In this document: in pieces, positions 54,227 to 63,173 of the stretch
Layout: every line of letters begins with the position of its first letter
How positions within the stretch are numbered: the stretch's first letter is position 1
NCBI RefSeq assembly: GCF_018860155.1
Contig: NZ_JAHKNI010000002.1
Span: 680,935 to 744,934, forward strand
Source of the DNA: Nocardia albiluteola
Lineage (GTDB): Bacteria; Actinomycetota; Actinomycetes; Mycobacteriales; Mycobacteriaceae
Length of the DNA: 64,000 bases
Direction: 5' to 3'
Position numbers and translations under genes: made by a program
Notes under the pieces: model-generated
Told to the model about the DNA's origin: nothing
What the model saw: only the letters and a program-made list of their open reading frames with translations
Database searches by the model: none

Positions 54227-54625
54227 CTACGCGCCCGGGTGGGCAGTAGGCAGACCAAGCGTTTCGGCGGCAGCAAGCAGTCGTTTGTCGTAGGTGATGA
54301 ATGCGGTCAGGACGTTTCCGAGCGCGGCGTGGGCGGTCGCCAAGTGGATCGCATCCGACGAACGCAGCATCACCTCCGGATAGGCTGCCGCCGTGGCGCG
54401 GACGAGACTGTCGATCTCGTACAGGGCAATTCGTCCCAGCACCCCCGGTACCGCCGCTAACAGTCCGGGTTCGGTGCGGCGCAGCGCGCGGGGCAGTTCG
54501 ACCTCGGCCAGGGTGGAGGAGACCAGCATGGTTCCTCGGCGTTCCTCGATCCAATCGAATAGGTCGTCGGTCTCTTGCTCGTGTCGGACGAGCTTGACCA
54601 ACGCCGCCGTATCGAGGTAGATCAT
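54227..54625 (-). CDS. vapC: VapC-family PIN-domain toxin
   Basis: A 132-residue PIN-domain ribonuclease. The acidic metal site is visible: MIYLDTAALVKL (Asp5), a conserved Glu in LAEVELPRALRR, Asp in RSSDAIHLATA and Asp in ITYDKRLL. VapC toxins cut specific tRNA or rRNA sites and stop growth when free of antitoxin. Its ATG overlaps the antitoxin stop by one base (TGATG). It is convergent with purE, the ends eight bases apart. Target RNA unknown. Confidence 0.9.
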   Translation of the reverse strand: MIYLDTAALVKLVRHEQETDDLFDWIEERRGTMLVSSTLAEVELPRALRRTEPGLLAAVPGVLGRIALYEIDSLVRATAAAYPEVMLRSSDAIHLATAHAALGNVLTAFITYDKRLLAAAETLGLPTAHPGA

Positions 54626-54897
54626 CAGTAGCGTTCCTCGTCGCGAAGCTCTTCCAGCAGCGCGCCAGCCTCATTGTCTATGCGAACCGGCCCGCGCGGA
54701 CGTGGAATCGGGCCTTCTGCAGTCGGCAGTCGTAGCGTGCCCGCCGCAATGCGGTCCGCAAGTGGATGCGGTGCCGCGGGCACGATGCGGGCGACAATCA
54801 CCCCGCGCTCGCTGACGTCGATTTCCTCGCCGCGCTTGACACGCGCTAACACACCCGCGGTGTCCTGATTCAACATGCGAACGGCTACTTCGGCCAT
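54625..54897 (-). CDS. vapB: Phd/YefM-type antitoxin for VapC
   Basis: A 90-residue antitoxin. The N-terminal part (VAVRMLNQDTAGVLARVKRG, EIDVSERGVIVARIVP) is the Phd/YefM DNA-binding fold, and the acidic, disordered C-terminus (ALLEELRDEERY) would wrap the toxin. It is upstream of vapC with a one-base overlap, the normal order. A strong palindrome at 54906-54927 directly before its ATG fits autoregulation by the toxin-antitoxin complex. Confidence 0.9.
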   Translation of the reverse strand: MAEVAVRMLNQDTAGVLARVKRGEEIDVSERGVIVARIVPAAPHPLADRIAAGTLRLPTAEGPIPRPRGPVRIDNEAGALLEELRDEERY

Positions 54898-54905
54898 ACG
54901 GCAAC

Positions 54906-54927
54906 TGTACTACATATTTGTAGTACA
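54906..54927. promoter_or_regulatory. Palindromic operator of the vapBC operon
   Basis: TGTACTAC (54906-54913) and GTAGTACA (54920-54927) form a perfect 8-bp dyad with a 6-base AT spacer, 9 bases before the antitoxin start. AT-rich content and position make it the likely VapB(C) binding site and promoter. Confidence 0.75.
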
Positions 54928-54996
54928 AGGGCTCGAATTGTTCGAACCAATGTGCGTGATCATCGCTAGAGCTGTGCCGCTCGCTACCGTTGAACG

Positions 54997-55686
54997 GTGC
55001 CTGCAGACGATGTGACCCGCGCCAGATCAGACGACGACAATGCCAGATTCCGCCTGGCCGTCGTCGATCACGCGCTGCGGCTGTTCGCCGACAAGGGGTA
55101 CGAGGCGACGACGGTGGACGAGATCGCCGAGGCGGCGGGGATCTCGCGACGGACCTTCTTCCGGCAGTTCCGGGCCAAGGAGGATGTCGTATTCGCCGAT
55201 CACGAGGCGCAATTGGCGCAGGCTCGGGCGGATCTGGACGCCGCGCAGGGGGATCCGTGGGACGCGGTGTGTGAGGCCATCGTCGGTATCTTCGAGAGAT
55301 TCACGCGGACAAGGGAATTGGCTGCGCGGCGGTATCGGGTGGTGCGGCAGGTGCCCGCGCTGCGGGATCGGGAGATCGTCACGGTGTTCCGGTACGAGCG
55401 GCTGTTCACCGACTATCTGCGCGAGGCGCTGCCGCAGGAGAACGATCTGGTGCTGATCCAGTTCTCGGCGTCGGTCACCGCGACCCACAACTATCTGCTG
55501 CGGCGCATGGTCCGCGGCCGGGCCGAGGCGGGGACGGCGGATTTGCGCGCGGCGCTGGCGGGGATCGCGCGCGGGGGCCGCGCGGGCGGCGATCCGGCCG
55601 GGGAGATGGTCGTCGCGGTCTTCCCGCGGCAGCTGCCGCCCGGGCAGGTTGCCGATCTGATCGCGCATCGTCTCGGTAGTCTGTGA
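54997..55686 (+). CDS. TetR-family regulator upstream of the acyl-CoA dehydrogenase
   Basis: A 229-residue TetR regulator. The DNA-binding part is RLAVVDHALRLFADKGYEAT, TVDEIAEAAGISRRTFFRQF; the ligand domain includes RTRELAARRYRVVRQVPALR, like fatty-acid or mycofactocin-type regulators. It starts at GTG 54997 in a region shared with the divergent vapBC operator. It lies 167 bp upstream of fadE25 on the same strand, with a palindrome (55785-55797) between, so it may sense acyl-CoA and control that gene. The ligand is unproven. Confidence 0.88.
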   Translation: MPADDVTRARSDDDNARFRLAVVDHALRLFADKGYEATTVDEIAEAAGISRRTFFRQFRAKEDVVFADHEAQLAQARADLDAAQGDPWDAVCEAIVGIFERFTRTRELAARRYRVVRQVPALRDREIVTVFRYERLFTDYLREALPQENDLVLIQFSASVTATHNYLLRRMVRGRAEAGTADLRAALAGIARGGRAGGDPAGEMVVAVFPRQLPPGQVADLIAHRLGSL

Positions 55687-55784
55687 GGTCGGACACATTT
55701 CAGTCGATGACACTCGGTGCCACGTGAAAGACGGCACATCCGGGCACGTAGGCGCGAACTGGCGCTGTATACTCGATAATGACT

Positions 55785-55797
55785 GGCACTGAGTGCC
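55785..55797. promoter_or_regulatory. Palindrome upstream of fadE25
   Basis: GGCACT (55785-55790) and AGTGCC (55792-55797) make a perfect 6-bp dyad around one base, 56 bp before the fadE25 ATG and just after a TATACT element (55768-55773) that could be a -10 box. It is a candidate site for the preceding TetR protein. A related half-site (CGGTGCC) lies near 55714. Confidence 0.5.
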
Positions 55798-55853
55798 GTG
55801 GAGCTGGAGATTCGCGAAACAGGCGATCCCGACCGACGACCAGGAGAAGACCC

Positions 55854-57011
55854 ATGGCGGGTAATCCCGATTTCGATCTGTTCAAGCTGGACGATGTCCA
55901 CAACGAGCTGCGGGAGGCGATCCGCGGCCTGGCCGAGAAGGAAATCTCCCCGCACGCCAAGGATGTCGACGAGCACTCCCGGTTCCCGCAGGAGGCCCTC
56001 GACGCGCTCAACGCGGCCGGTTTCAACGCCGTGCACGTGCCCGACGCCTACGGCGGCCAGGGTGCGGATTCGGTCGCGACCTGCATCGTTATCGAGGAGG
56101 TCGCCCGGGTCTGCGGTTCGTCCTCGCTGATCCCGGCGGTCAACAAGCTGGGCACCATGGGCCTGATCCTCAAGGGCTCCGAGGAGCTCAAGAAGCAGGT
56201 GCTGCCCGACATCGTCGACGGGAAGATGGCCTCCTACGCGCTGTCCGAGCGCGAGGCGGGCTCCGACGCGGCCGGCATGCGCACCCGCGCCCGCCGCGAC
56301 GGCGACGACTGGGTGATCAACGGCTCCAAGTGCTGGATCACCAACGGCGGCAAGTCCAGCTGGTACACCGTGATGGCCGTGACCGACCCCGAGAAGGGCG
56401 CCAACGGCATCTCCGCGTTCATGGTCCACCTCGACGACGAGGGCTTCGTCGTCGGCCCGCTGGAGCACAAGCTGGGCATCAAGGGCTCGCCCACCGCGGA
56501 ACTGTATTTCGAGAACTGCCGCATCCCCGGCGACCGCATGATCGGCGCGGAGGGCACCGGCTTCAAGACCGCGCTCGAGACCCTCGACCACACCCGCCCG
56601 ACCATCGGCGCGCAGGCTGTCGGCCTCGCCCAGGGCGCCCTGGACGCCGCGATCGCCTACACCAAGGATCGCAAGCAGTTCGGCAAGTCCATCGCCGACT
56701 TCCAGAACACCCAGTTCATGCTCGCGGACATGGCGATGAAGGTGGAGGCCGCGCGCCTGATGGTCTACACCTCCGCCGCGCGCGCCGAGCGGGGCGAGAA
56801 GAACCTCGGGTTCATTTCCGCGGCCGCCAAATGTTTCGCGTCGGATGTGGCGATGGAGGTCACCACCAATGCCGTGCAGTTGTTCGGCGGCGCCGGGTAC
56901 ACCACCGACTTCCCGGTGGAACGGATGATGCGTGACGCGAAGATCACGCAGATCTACGAGGGCACGAACCAGATTCAGCGACTTGTGATGTCGCGGGCCC
57001 TGCTGCGCTGA
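55854..57011 (+). CDS. fadE25: Acyl-CoA dehydrogenase (FadE25-like)
   Basis: A 385-residue FAD acyl-CoA dehydrogenase for the first step of beta-oxidation. Motifs include YALSEREAGSDAAGMRT, CWITNGGKS, the FAD/ETF-binding DRKQFGKSIADFQ and FGGAGYTTDFPVERMMRDAK, with the catalytic Glu in ITQIYEGTNQIQRLVMSR (about residue 368). It closely matches FadE25 of mycobacteria, which also follows purE. ATG 55854 has an AGGAGAAG site. Regulation by the upstream TetR protein is likely. Confidence 0.95.
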   Translation: MAGNPDFDLFKLDDVHNELREAIRGLAEKEISPHAKDVDEHSRFPQEALDALNAAGFNAVHVPDAYGGQGADSVATCIVIEEVARVCGSSSLIPAVNKLGTMGLILKGSEELKKQVLPDIVDGKMASYALSEREAGSDAAGMRTRARRDGDDWVINGSKCWITNGGKSSWYTVMAVTDPEKGANGISAFMVHLDDEGFVVGPLEHKLGIKGSPTAELYFENCRIPGDRMIGAEGTGFKTALETLDHTRPTIGAQAVGLAQGALDAAIAYTKDRKQFGKSIADFQNTQFMLADMAMKVEAARLMVYTSAARAERGEKNLGFISAAAKCFASDVAMEVTTNAVQLFGGAGYTTDFPVERMMRDAKITQIYEGTNQIQRLVMSRALLR

Positions 57012-57032
57012 GAACTGAAAAGTAGCTCCCTT

Positions 57033-57062
57033 CTGGCCGGTCCGTAAAGGGGCCGGCCAGAT
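57033..57062 (+). terminator. Intrinsic terminator after fadE25
   Basis: Positions 57033-57044 and 57051-57062 pair over 12 bases (one G-T; core CTGGCCGG), loop GTAAAG, followed by TGTGTTCTTG, one of the few T-rich tails in the window. Confidence 0.75.
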
Positions 57063-57144
57063 GTGTTCTTGCATATGCGAATACAGTCGCAATCGGGCGA
57101 ATTCGGGTCTATCAAACCGGGCTCGCACGGAGCACTATTAAGGC

Positions 57145-57501
57145 ATGGCCGGAGTCGAGATCAACGACATGTTCGTCCGGCGCACGTTGGACAACGGACG
57201 TGTCGAAGAGGTGCTCTGGCGTGAGCTCTGCGAGGTCCGCGTCATCACCACGGCGGACGGGCCGTTCGCCGAGGCGATGTTCTTCGTGCTGATCGGGACG
57301 AAGGGAAACGGTTGTGTGGTGCCCTATTCGGCGGCGAATCCCGCACTGCTACCGCGGCTGCGTGCGCTACCGGATTTCGACGACCGGAGGGTGACCCAGG
57401 CCCTGGCCAGCACCAGCGACTGCCAGTTCTCGGTCTGGCGCCGCACCCCCTGGCGGACCGTCAGCGGACCAGATCGCTGTATTCGCGATGCTCGGCGATG
57501 A
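57145..57501 (+). CDS. Conserved hypothetical actinobacterial protein
   Basis: A 118-residue cytosolic protein. EINDMFVRRTLDNGRVEEVL, WRELCEVRVITTADGPFAEA and MFFVLIGTKGNGCVVPY form a beta-rich core, and FDDRRVTQALASTSDCQF ends the conserved part. I recall similar small proteins in many actinobacteria but no assigned function. ATG 57145 is the likely start. The last 14 codons overlap the convergent GNAT gene by 41 bp and look non-conserved. Confidence 0.72.
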   Translation: MAGVEINDMFVRRTLDNGRVEEVLWRELCEVRVITTADGPFAEAMFFVLIGTKGNGCVVPYSAANPALLPRLRALPDFDDRRVTQALASTSDCQFSVWRRTPWRTVSGPDRCIRDARR

Positions 57502-57793
57502 ACTTCTCCACGTACCAGCACGTGGGGACGATGGAGAAGCCCGCTTCCCGGGAGTCCCGCAGGGCGTATTCGACGACCTGCGCGGCCACCCCGCGGCCGC
57601 GGAATTCCGGAAACGTCAGGGTGTGCTGGAAATCGCGGGTCCGCCGGCCGCCGGTGACACGCTCGCTGTAGTCGGCGTATCCGGCGAGGGTGTCGTCCAG
57701 ATAGATCTCGTAGCGGGTGTCGGCAACGTTGTGCTCGAACCTGGGTGACGGCGCGACGGTACGTTCGGCCGGGCGGGGTGATTCCGTCGTCAT
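57461..57793 (-). CDS. NATD1-type GNAT acetyltransferase-like protein
   Basis: A 110-residue small GNAT of the YjdJ/NATD1 group. After an N-terminal Pro-rich stretch, RYEIYLDDTLAGYADYSE, a conserved HTLTFPEFRGRGVAAQVVEY carries the acetyl-CoA P-loop (R-G-R-G-V-A), and CWYVEKFIAEHREYSDLV ends the domain. Short length is normal for this group. Start ATG 57793. Substrate unknown. Confidence 0.9.
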   Translation of the reverse strand: MTTESPRPAERTVAPSPRFEHNVADTRYEIYLDDTLAGYADYSERVTGGRRTRDFQHTLTFPEFRGRGVAAQVVEYALRDSREAGFSIVPTCWYVEKFIAEHREYSDLVR

Positions 57794-57884
57794 ACGAGGT
57801 GAAACTCCTTGCCGATAGGGGTTGTTCCGGATCGGGCGAGGGTATTTCGGAATTGCTGAAATGTACCCGGCCGCATGTGCCTGG

Positions 57885-59237
<1,353 letters not shown>

Positions 59238-59300
59238 GTCCACCTCACGAAACTACGCGGCCCGCACGACGCCCACACCAGCGAGTGGCGAAGGTGAGCA

Positions 59301-59370
59301 GCCGTCATCCGGCGGCCCGACGAGCAACCTTGGTGGTAAGCAGCGGCACGCTGAAGTCGCGGGGAGGCGG
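59301..59370 (+). repeat. 70-bp direct repeat, copy 1
   Basis: This 70-bp block lies upstream of the GroES-like gene. Its first 27 bases and last 23 bases are almost identical to copy 2 at 59786-59855; the middle is diverged. It ends with CTGAAGTCGCGGGGAGGCGG. Confidence 0.85.
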
Positions 59371-59388
59371 AACAGCTAGACTCCGCGG

Positions 59389-59709
59389 GTGTCCGAATCG
59401 AAGCTCGAGATCCAGATGCTGCACGACCGGGTGATGGTGCGTGAGACCCCGGAGTCTGGGGAGCGGCGCAGTAGCGGCGGCATTCTGATTCCGGCGACCG
59501 CGCAGGTGGCCAAGCGGCTCACCTGGGGTGAGGTGTGTGGCGTCGGGTCGCACGTGCGCAGCGTCGAGGTGGGCGATCGGGTGCTGTACAGCCCCGACGA
59601 GCAGTTCGAGGTCGAGGTACAGGGGCAGGCGTATCTGGTCATGCGCGAACGCGACCTGCATGCGGTGGCCAACGAGCGCACCGAGCACGGCACCGGGCTG
59701 TATCTGTAG
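59389..59709 (+). CDS. GroES-family (cpn10-like) protein
   Basis: A 106-residue protein of the GroES fold: KLEIQMLHDRVMVRETPESG, then the mobile-loop-like RRSSGGILIPATAQ, GEVCGVGSHVRSVEVGDRVL and YLVMRERDLHAV. This is not the standard groES (no groEL follows), but a second actinobacterial paralogue. It may cap a chaperonin or have another role. Starts at GTG 59389 and lies between two 70-bp direct repeats, suggesting an inserted or duplicated segment. Confidence 0.82.
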   Translation: MSESKLEIQMLHDRVMVRETPESGERRSSGGILIPATAQVAKRLTWGEVCGVGSHVRSVEVGDRVLYSPDEQFEVEVQGQAYLVMRERDLHAVANERTEHGTGLYL

Positions 59710-59785
59710 GACACACGCACGCCGGGTGGTTGCTGAACCGACGGCCGCCGATGCAAGCGGCGTGGCGCCGTCCGGTGCGATGCGG

Positions 59786-59855
59786 GCCGCCATCCGGCGG
59801 CCCGACGAGCAAGTCTCCGGGCAGGCAACGTCACGCTGAAGTCGCGGGGAGGCGG
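59786..59855 (+). repeat. 70-bp direct repeat, copy 2
   Basis: Second copy of the 70-bp block, in the same orientation and 485 bp from copy 1. It overlaps the 3' end of the MFS gene (stop at 59831), so its last 25 bases encode the C-terminus of that protein. Confidence 0.85.
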
Positions 59856-61321
59856 GTTGCTGCCCATATCGCGATCACCAGCACCACGACGCCGACCAGC
59901 GCGGCGGCCTGCATCGCGGCCACGTAGTCCCCGCGTCCCGTCCCCGAGCCCAGCGCCGCGAAGAAGGTCGTGCCGAGAATCGTTGCGCCGATGGCGTTTC
60001 CGAACTGCTGCGAGGTGGTCAGCGCCCCGGCCGCCATTCCGGCCTGTCGTGGCGCGATGCCCGAGGACAGCACCGCGCCGATCACCGACGGCAGGGTCAG
60101 CCCGTTGCCGGTGCCGACGATCATCATGCCCGGAATGAGCTCCAGCACAGACACATTGCGGCCGAAGACGGTCAGCACGGCCAGGATCACCAGGCAGCCC
60201 AGCAGTCCCGCGCCGACCCCGGCCACCATGACCCGGTTGCCGATCCGGTCGGACACGCGGCGGGCCAGGAAGAACGAGCTGCCCGCGAAGCACAGGCCCA
60301 GCGGCGCGAACGCCAATCCCGCACGCAGCGGTGACAATCCGAGCCCGTCCTGCAGCAGCAGGGTCAGGCACAGCATGAATCCGGCGAAGAACGTCAGGTA
60401 GCCGCCGCCGATGAGCATTCCCGAGCGGAACACGCGCCCGCGCACCATCTCCATGTCCAGCACCGGTTCGCCGCCCCGGCGGGCCAGCAGCGTCTCGTAG
60501 CGCAGGGTGAGCAGTAGTACCGGCGCGGCCGCGGCCATGCAGAGCCAGGTCCACAGCGGCCAGCCCTCGGGGCGGCCGACGGTCACGGGCACCAGAATCA
60601 GCGCCAGCGCGGCCGAGATGCCGAGTGCACCAACGGGATCCAGCTTAGGACGGGACGTGACCTCGTGCCCGGGCAGCCAGCGTGCGGCCAGCGCGGCGGC
60701 GGCCAGCCCGACGGGGACATTGATGTAGAAGATGGTCCGCCAGCCCCATCCGAACAGGTTCGCATCGAGCAGCACTCCGCCGCCCACCTGTCCCGCGACC
60801 GCACCCAGGCCGATGGTCGCGCCGTAGGCCGCCATCGCGCGGGGCCGCTCGGCGACCGGGAACAGCGTGTTGATCAGCGCCAGCAGCTGCGGCACCATCA
60901 GCGCCGCGGTGCCGCCCTGCAGGATGCGGAAGGCCACCAGCGACCAGGAATTCGGGGCCAGGCCGCACAGCAGCGAGGCCGCGCCGAACGCGAGCATGCC
61001 CAGGATGAACATCCGGCGGTGTCCGTGCAGGTCGCCGAGGCGCCCGCCGGTGATCAGGGCCGAGGCGAAGGCGAAGCCGTAGCCGCCGACGATCAGTTCG
61101 AGCGCCGACTGGCCGGTGTGCAGGTCGTGCTGCAGCGAGGAGGCCGCGACATTGACCACGAACCAGTCGAACATCGCCATGAACATGGCGCTGAGCACGA
61201 CGGGAAGCACGCGCCAGCGGGCGGCGAACGGCTCAGGTTCGCCGACGTGCGTGGTGGACCGTGCCGCGTTGCCGGGGGTGGTGGAAGGTGTTGGGACGGT
61301 GGGACTTTCGATCGTCGACAC
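59831..61321 (-). CDS. MFS drug exporter, DHA2/EmrB-type
   Basis: A 496-residue transporter with about 14 helices. The DHA2 motifs FDWFVVNVAASSLQHDL, GGRLGDLHGHRRMF (motif A), RILQGGTAALMVPQ and GATIGLGAVAGQVGGGVLL (motif C) are present. It probably exports drugs or toxic metabolites using the proton gradient. GTG 61321 has a GGAG site at 6 bases and keeps the operator outside the gene; the frame is open to 61450, and ATG 61369 is another option. It is divergent from a TetR gene with shared operator-like repeats. Confidence 0.85.
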   Translation of the reverse strand: MSTIESPTVPTPSTTPGNAARSTTHVGEPEPFAARWRVLPVVLSAMFMAMFDWFVVNVAASSLQHDLHTGQSALELIVGGYGFAFASALITGGRLGDLHGHRRMFILGMLAFGAASLLCGLAPNSWSLVAFRILQGGTAALMVPQLLALINTLFPVAERPRAMAAYGATIGLGAVAGQVGGGVLLDANLFGWGWRTIFYINVPVGLAAAALAARWLPGHEVTSRPKLDPVGALGISAALALILVPVTVGRPEGWPLWTWLCMAAAAPVLLLTLRYETLLARRGGEPVLDMEMVRGRVFRSGMLIGGGYLTFFAGFMLCLTLLLQDGLGLSPLRAGLAFAPLGLCFAGSSFFLARRVSDRIGNRVMVAGVGAGLLGCLVILAVLTVFGRNVSVLELIPGMMIVGTGNGLTLPSVIGAVLSSGIAPRQAGMAAGALTTSQQFGNAIGATILGTTFFAALGSGTGRGDYVAAMQAAALVGVVVLVIAIWAATRLPATSA

Positions 61322-61404
61322 GTCGAGCTCCAGGAATCGGCGGAATTGTTCGGCGCCGCGCTGCGCCATGGGGGCGGAGGGTTGCGCCCTCGCGAAGTCT
61401 GTAA

Positions 61405-61466
61405 CTAACCGGTTGGTTGAAACTATTCCGCCCCGCTCGGGACTTGTCAACCATTCGGTTGGTTAG
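61405..61466. promoter_or_regulatory. Two operator-like repeats between MFS and TetR genes
   Basis: CTAACCGGTTGGTTGA (61405-61420) and, inverted, CTAACCAACCGAATGGTTGA (61466-61447) share CTAACC at one end and GGTTGA at the other. They lie between divergent starts at 61321 and 61477, as expected for a TetR repressor that controls its exporter and itself. Confidence 0.6.
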
Positions 61467-61476
61467 AATCGAGCGC

Positions 61477-62079
61477 ATGGCAGCCGCACGCGATCCCGAG
61501 GCCACCAAGGCCCGCATCTTCGACGCGGCCATCAGCGAGTTCGCCGCGTACGGCATCGCCGGCGCCCGGGTCGACCGCATCGCCCGCAACGCCAGCGCCA
61601 ACAAGCAGCTGATCTACGCCTACTTCGGCGACAAGCAGCAGTTGTTCCGGCAGGTGCTGGAGAAGGTGATGCTCGACGTCGCCGACGCGGTGCCCGTCGA
61701 CATGGACGATGTCGACGCCTGGGTCGATGCCCACCTGGACTACCACCGCGACCACCCCGAATTCCTGCGCCTGCAGATGTGGGAGGCGCTGGAGATGGGC
61801 CCGGAAGAGATCGCGGCCGGCGCGGCCCGCGCGGGCCGCTACCGGGACAAGGTCGGCGCGATGGACGACGCGCAGCGCCGGGGCGTCGTACGCGACGACA
61901 TCCCGCCCGCCTATCTGCTGGCGCTGATGACCTCGATGATCAACTACAAGGAGGCGATGTCGCAGTACGGGCGCTTCATGCTCGGCGAAGACGCCGATCC
62001 CGAGGTGTGGCGCACGTGGCTCAAGTCCGCGATGCATCGGCTCTCGGCCAAGGAACCGCCTGCCGCGCAGCAGGATTGA
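61477..62079 (+). CDS. TetR-family regulator of the divergent MFS exporter
   Basis: A 200-residue TetR protein. Its DNA-binding part reads ATKARIFDAAISEFAAYGIA, GARVDRIARNASANKQLIYA and YFGDKQQLF; the ligand domain follows with EFLRLQMWEALEMG. ATG 61477 lies 11 bp after the second operator-like repeat; upstream in-frame starts would place the operator in coding sequence. Divergent from the exporter, it is the likely repressor. Confidence 0.92.
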   Translation: MAAARDPEATKARIFDAAISEFAAYGIAGARVDRIARNASANKQLIYAYFGDKQQLFRQVLEKVMLDVADAVPVDMDDVDAWVDAHLDYHRDHPEFLRLQMWEALEMGPEEIAAGAARAGRYRDKVGAMDDAQRRGVVRDDIPPAYLLALMTSMINYKEAMSQYGRFMLGEDADPEVWRTWLKSAMHRLSAKEPPAAQQD

Positions 62080-62113
62080 GCGCGTAGCGGGAAGGTTCGG
62101 AAGCGACGCGTGA

Positions 62114-63085
62114 TCACGCGGTCGTGTGGAATGCGCGGCGATACTGGGTAGGTGTCACACCCAGGTGGACGCTGAAGTGGCGGCGCAGGTTCGCCGCCGA
62201 GCCCAGCCCGCTGCGCTCGCTGATCTGTTCCACCGTCAGATCGGTGGATTCGAGCAGGTTTCGTGCATAGATGACACGTTGGGCGAGCAACCACTGCAGC
62301 GGGGTCGTGGCCGTCGCATCGTGGAACCGCCGCACGAAGGTCCGGGCGCTCAACCCGGCTCGGCGTGCCAGGATATCCACGGTCAGCGGCTGTGCGAGAT
62401 GCTCTGCGGCCCAATGCAGCAGCGGGCCCAGTCCGGCGTCGTCGGTCTCGGGAACCGGCACGCTGACGTACTGGGACTGGCCCCCGGCCCGGTGAGCGTG
62501 CAGCACCATACGACGGGCCACCTGGTTGGCGACCTGCGCACCGAGGTCGGAACGCACCACATGCAGACACAGATCGATGCCGGCGCTGCGGCCTGCGCTG
62601 GTGAGCACATCACCGTCATCGACGTAGAGGGCGGAGGCATCCACCTGCACCAGAGGGTGCAGCATCGCCAGGGTAGCGGCATACATCCAATGAGTCGCCG
62701 CCCGCCGTCCGTCCAATAGTCCCGCGGCGGCCAGAACGAACGATCCGGTGCACAGCGAGACGATCCGAGCCCCCGCGCCGGCCGCCGCCCGAACCGCGTC
62801 GATCAGCGCCGGCGGAATGGGCAAGCCCGACTGGACACACGCATACGGCAGCGCCGGCACGATCACCGTGTCCGCGGCCGCCAGCTCCGCCAGGCCGTGA
62901 TCCGCACGCTGTAGGAAGCCGAACTCGCTGCGAGTGCCACCCGGATTCGCCGCGCACAGGTGTAGGTCGTACCAGGGGTCGGCGAGGTCTGTTCGTTTCC
63001 GTCCGAACACTTCGCAGGCGATGGCCAACTCGAACAGAGGCATGTCATCGATCATGGCCACAGCGACCGACCCGGGGTTCTCCAC
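62114..63085 (-). CDS. GlxA/FtrA-type AraC regulator with DJ-1/PfpI domain
   Basis: A 323-residue regulator. The N-terminal half (about 5-190) is a DJ-1/PfpI amidase-like domain (SVAVAMIDDMPLFELAIACE, VSLCTGSFVLAAAGLLDGRR with the nucleophile-like Cys, ATHWMY). The C-terminal AraC domain has two helix-turn-helix units (LTVDILARRAGLSARTFVRR, TVEQISERSGLGSAANLRRH followed by GVTPTQYRR). Such proteins sense small metabolites and act as activators. ATG 63085 is divergent from the NIPSNAP gene at 63174, a likely target. Confidence 0.92.
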   Translation of the reverse strand: MENPGSVAVAMIDDMPLFELAIACEVFGRKRTDLADPWYDLHLCAANPGGTRSEFGFLQRADHGLAELAAADTVIVPALPYACVQSGLPIPPALIDAVRAAAGAGARIVSLCTGSFVLAAAGLLDGRRAATHWMYAATLAMLHPLVQVDASALYVDDGDVLTSAGRSAGIDLCLHVVRSDLGAQVANQVARRMVLHAHRAGGQSQYVSVPVPETDDAGLGPLLHWAAEHLAQPLTVDILARRAGLSARTFVRRFHDATATTPLQWLLAQRVIYARNLLESTDLTVEQISERSGLGSAANLRRHFSVHLGVTPTQYRRAFHTTA

Positions 63086-63173
63086 GACGTCAACCTACTT
63101 GGCAGAAATAGTGCGAATATTGGAAGTCCTGCCACTCGCGGCTGGGTGGGCCACGTCGGCATGATCCAGAATC

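Noticed and set aside
61322..61450. Upstream extension of the MFS protein
   Set aside because: It would place an operator-like repeat within coding sequence, and the added residues are not transporter-like; GTG 61321 has a ribosome site.
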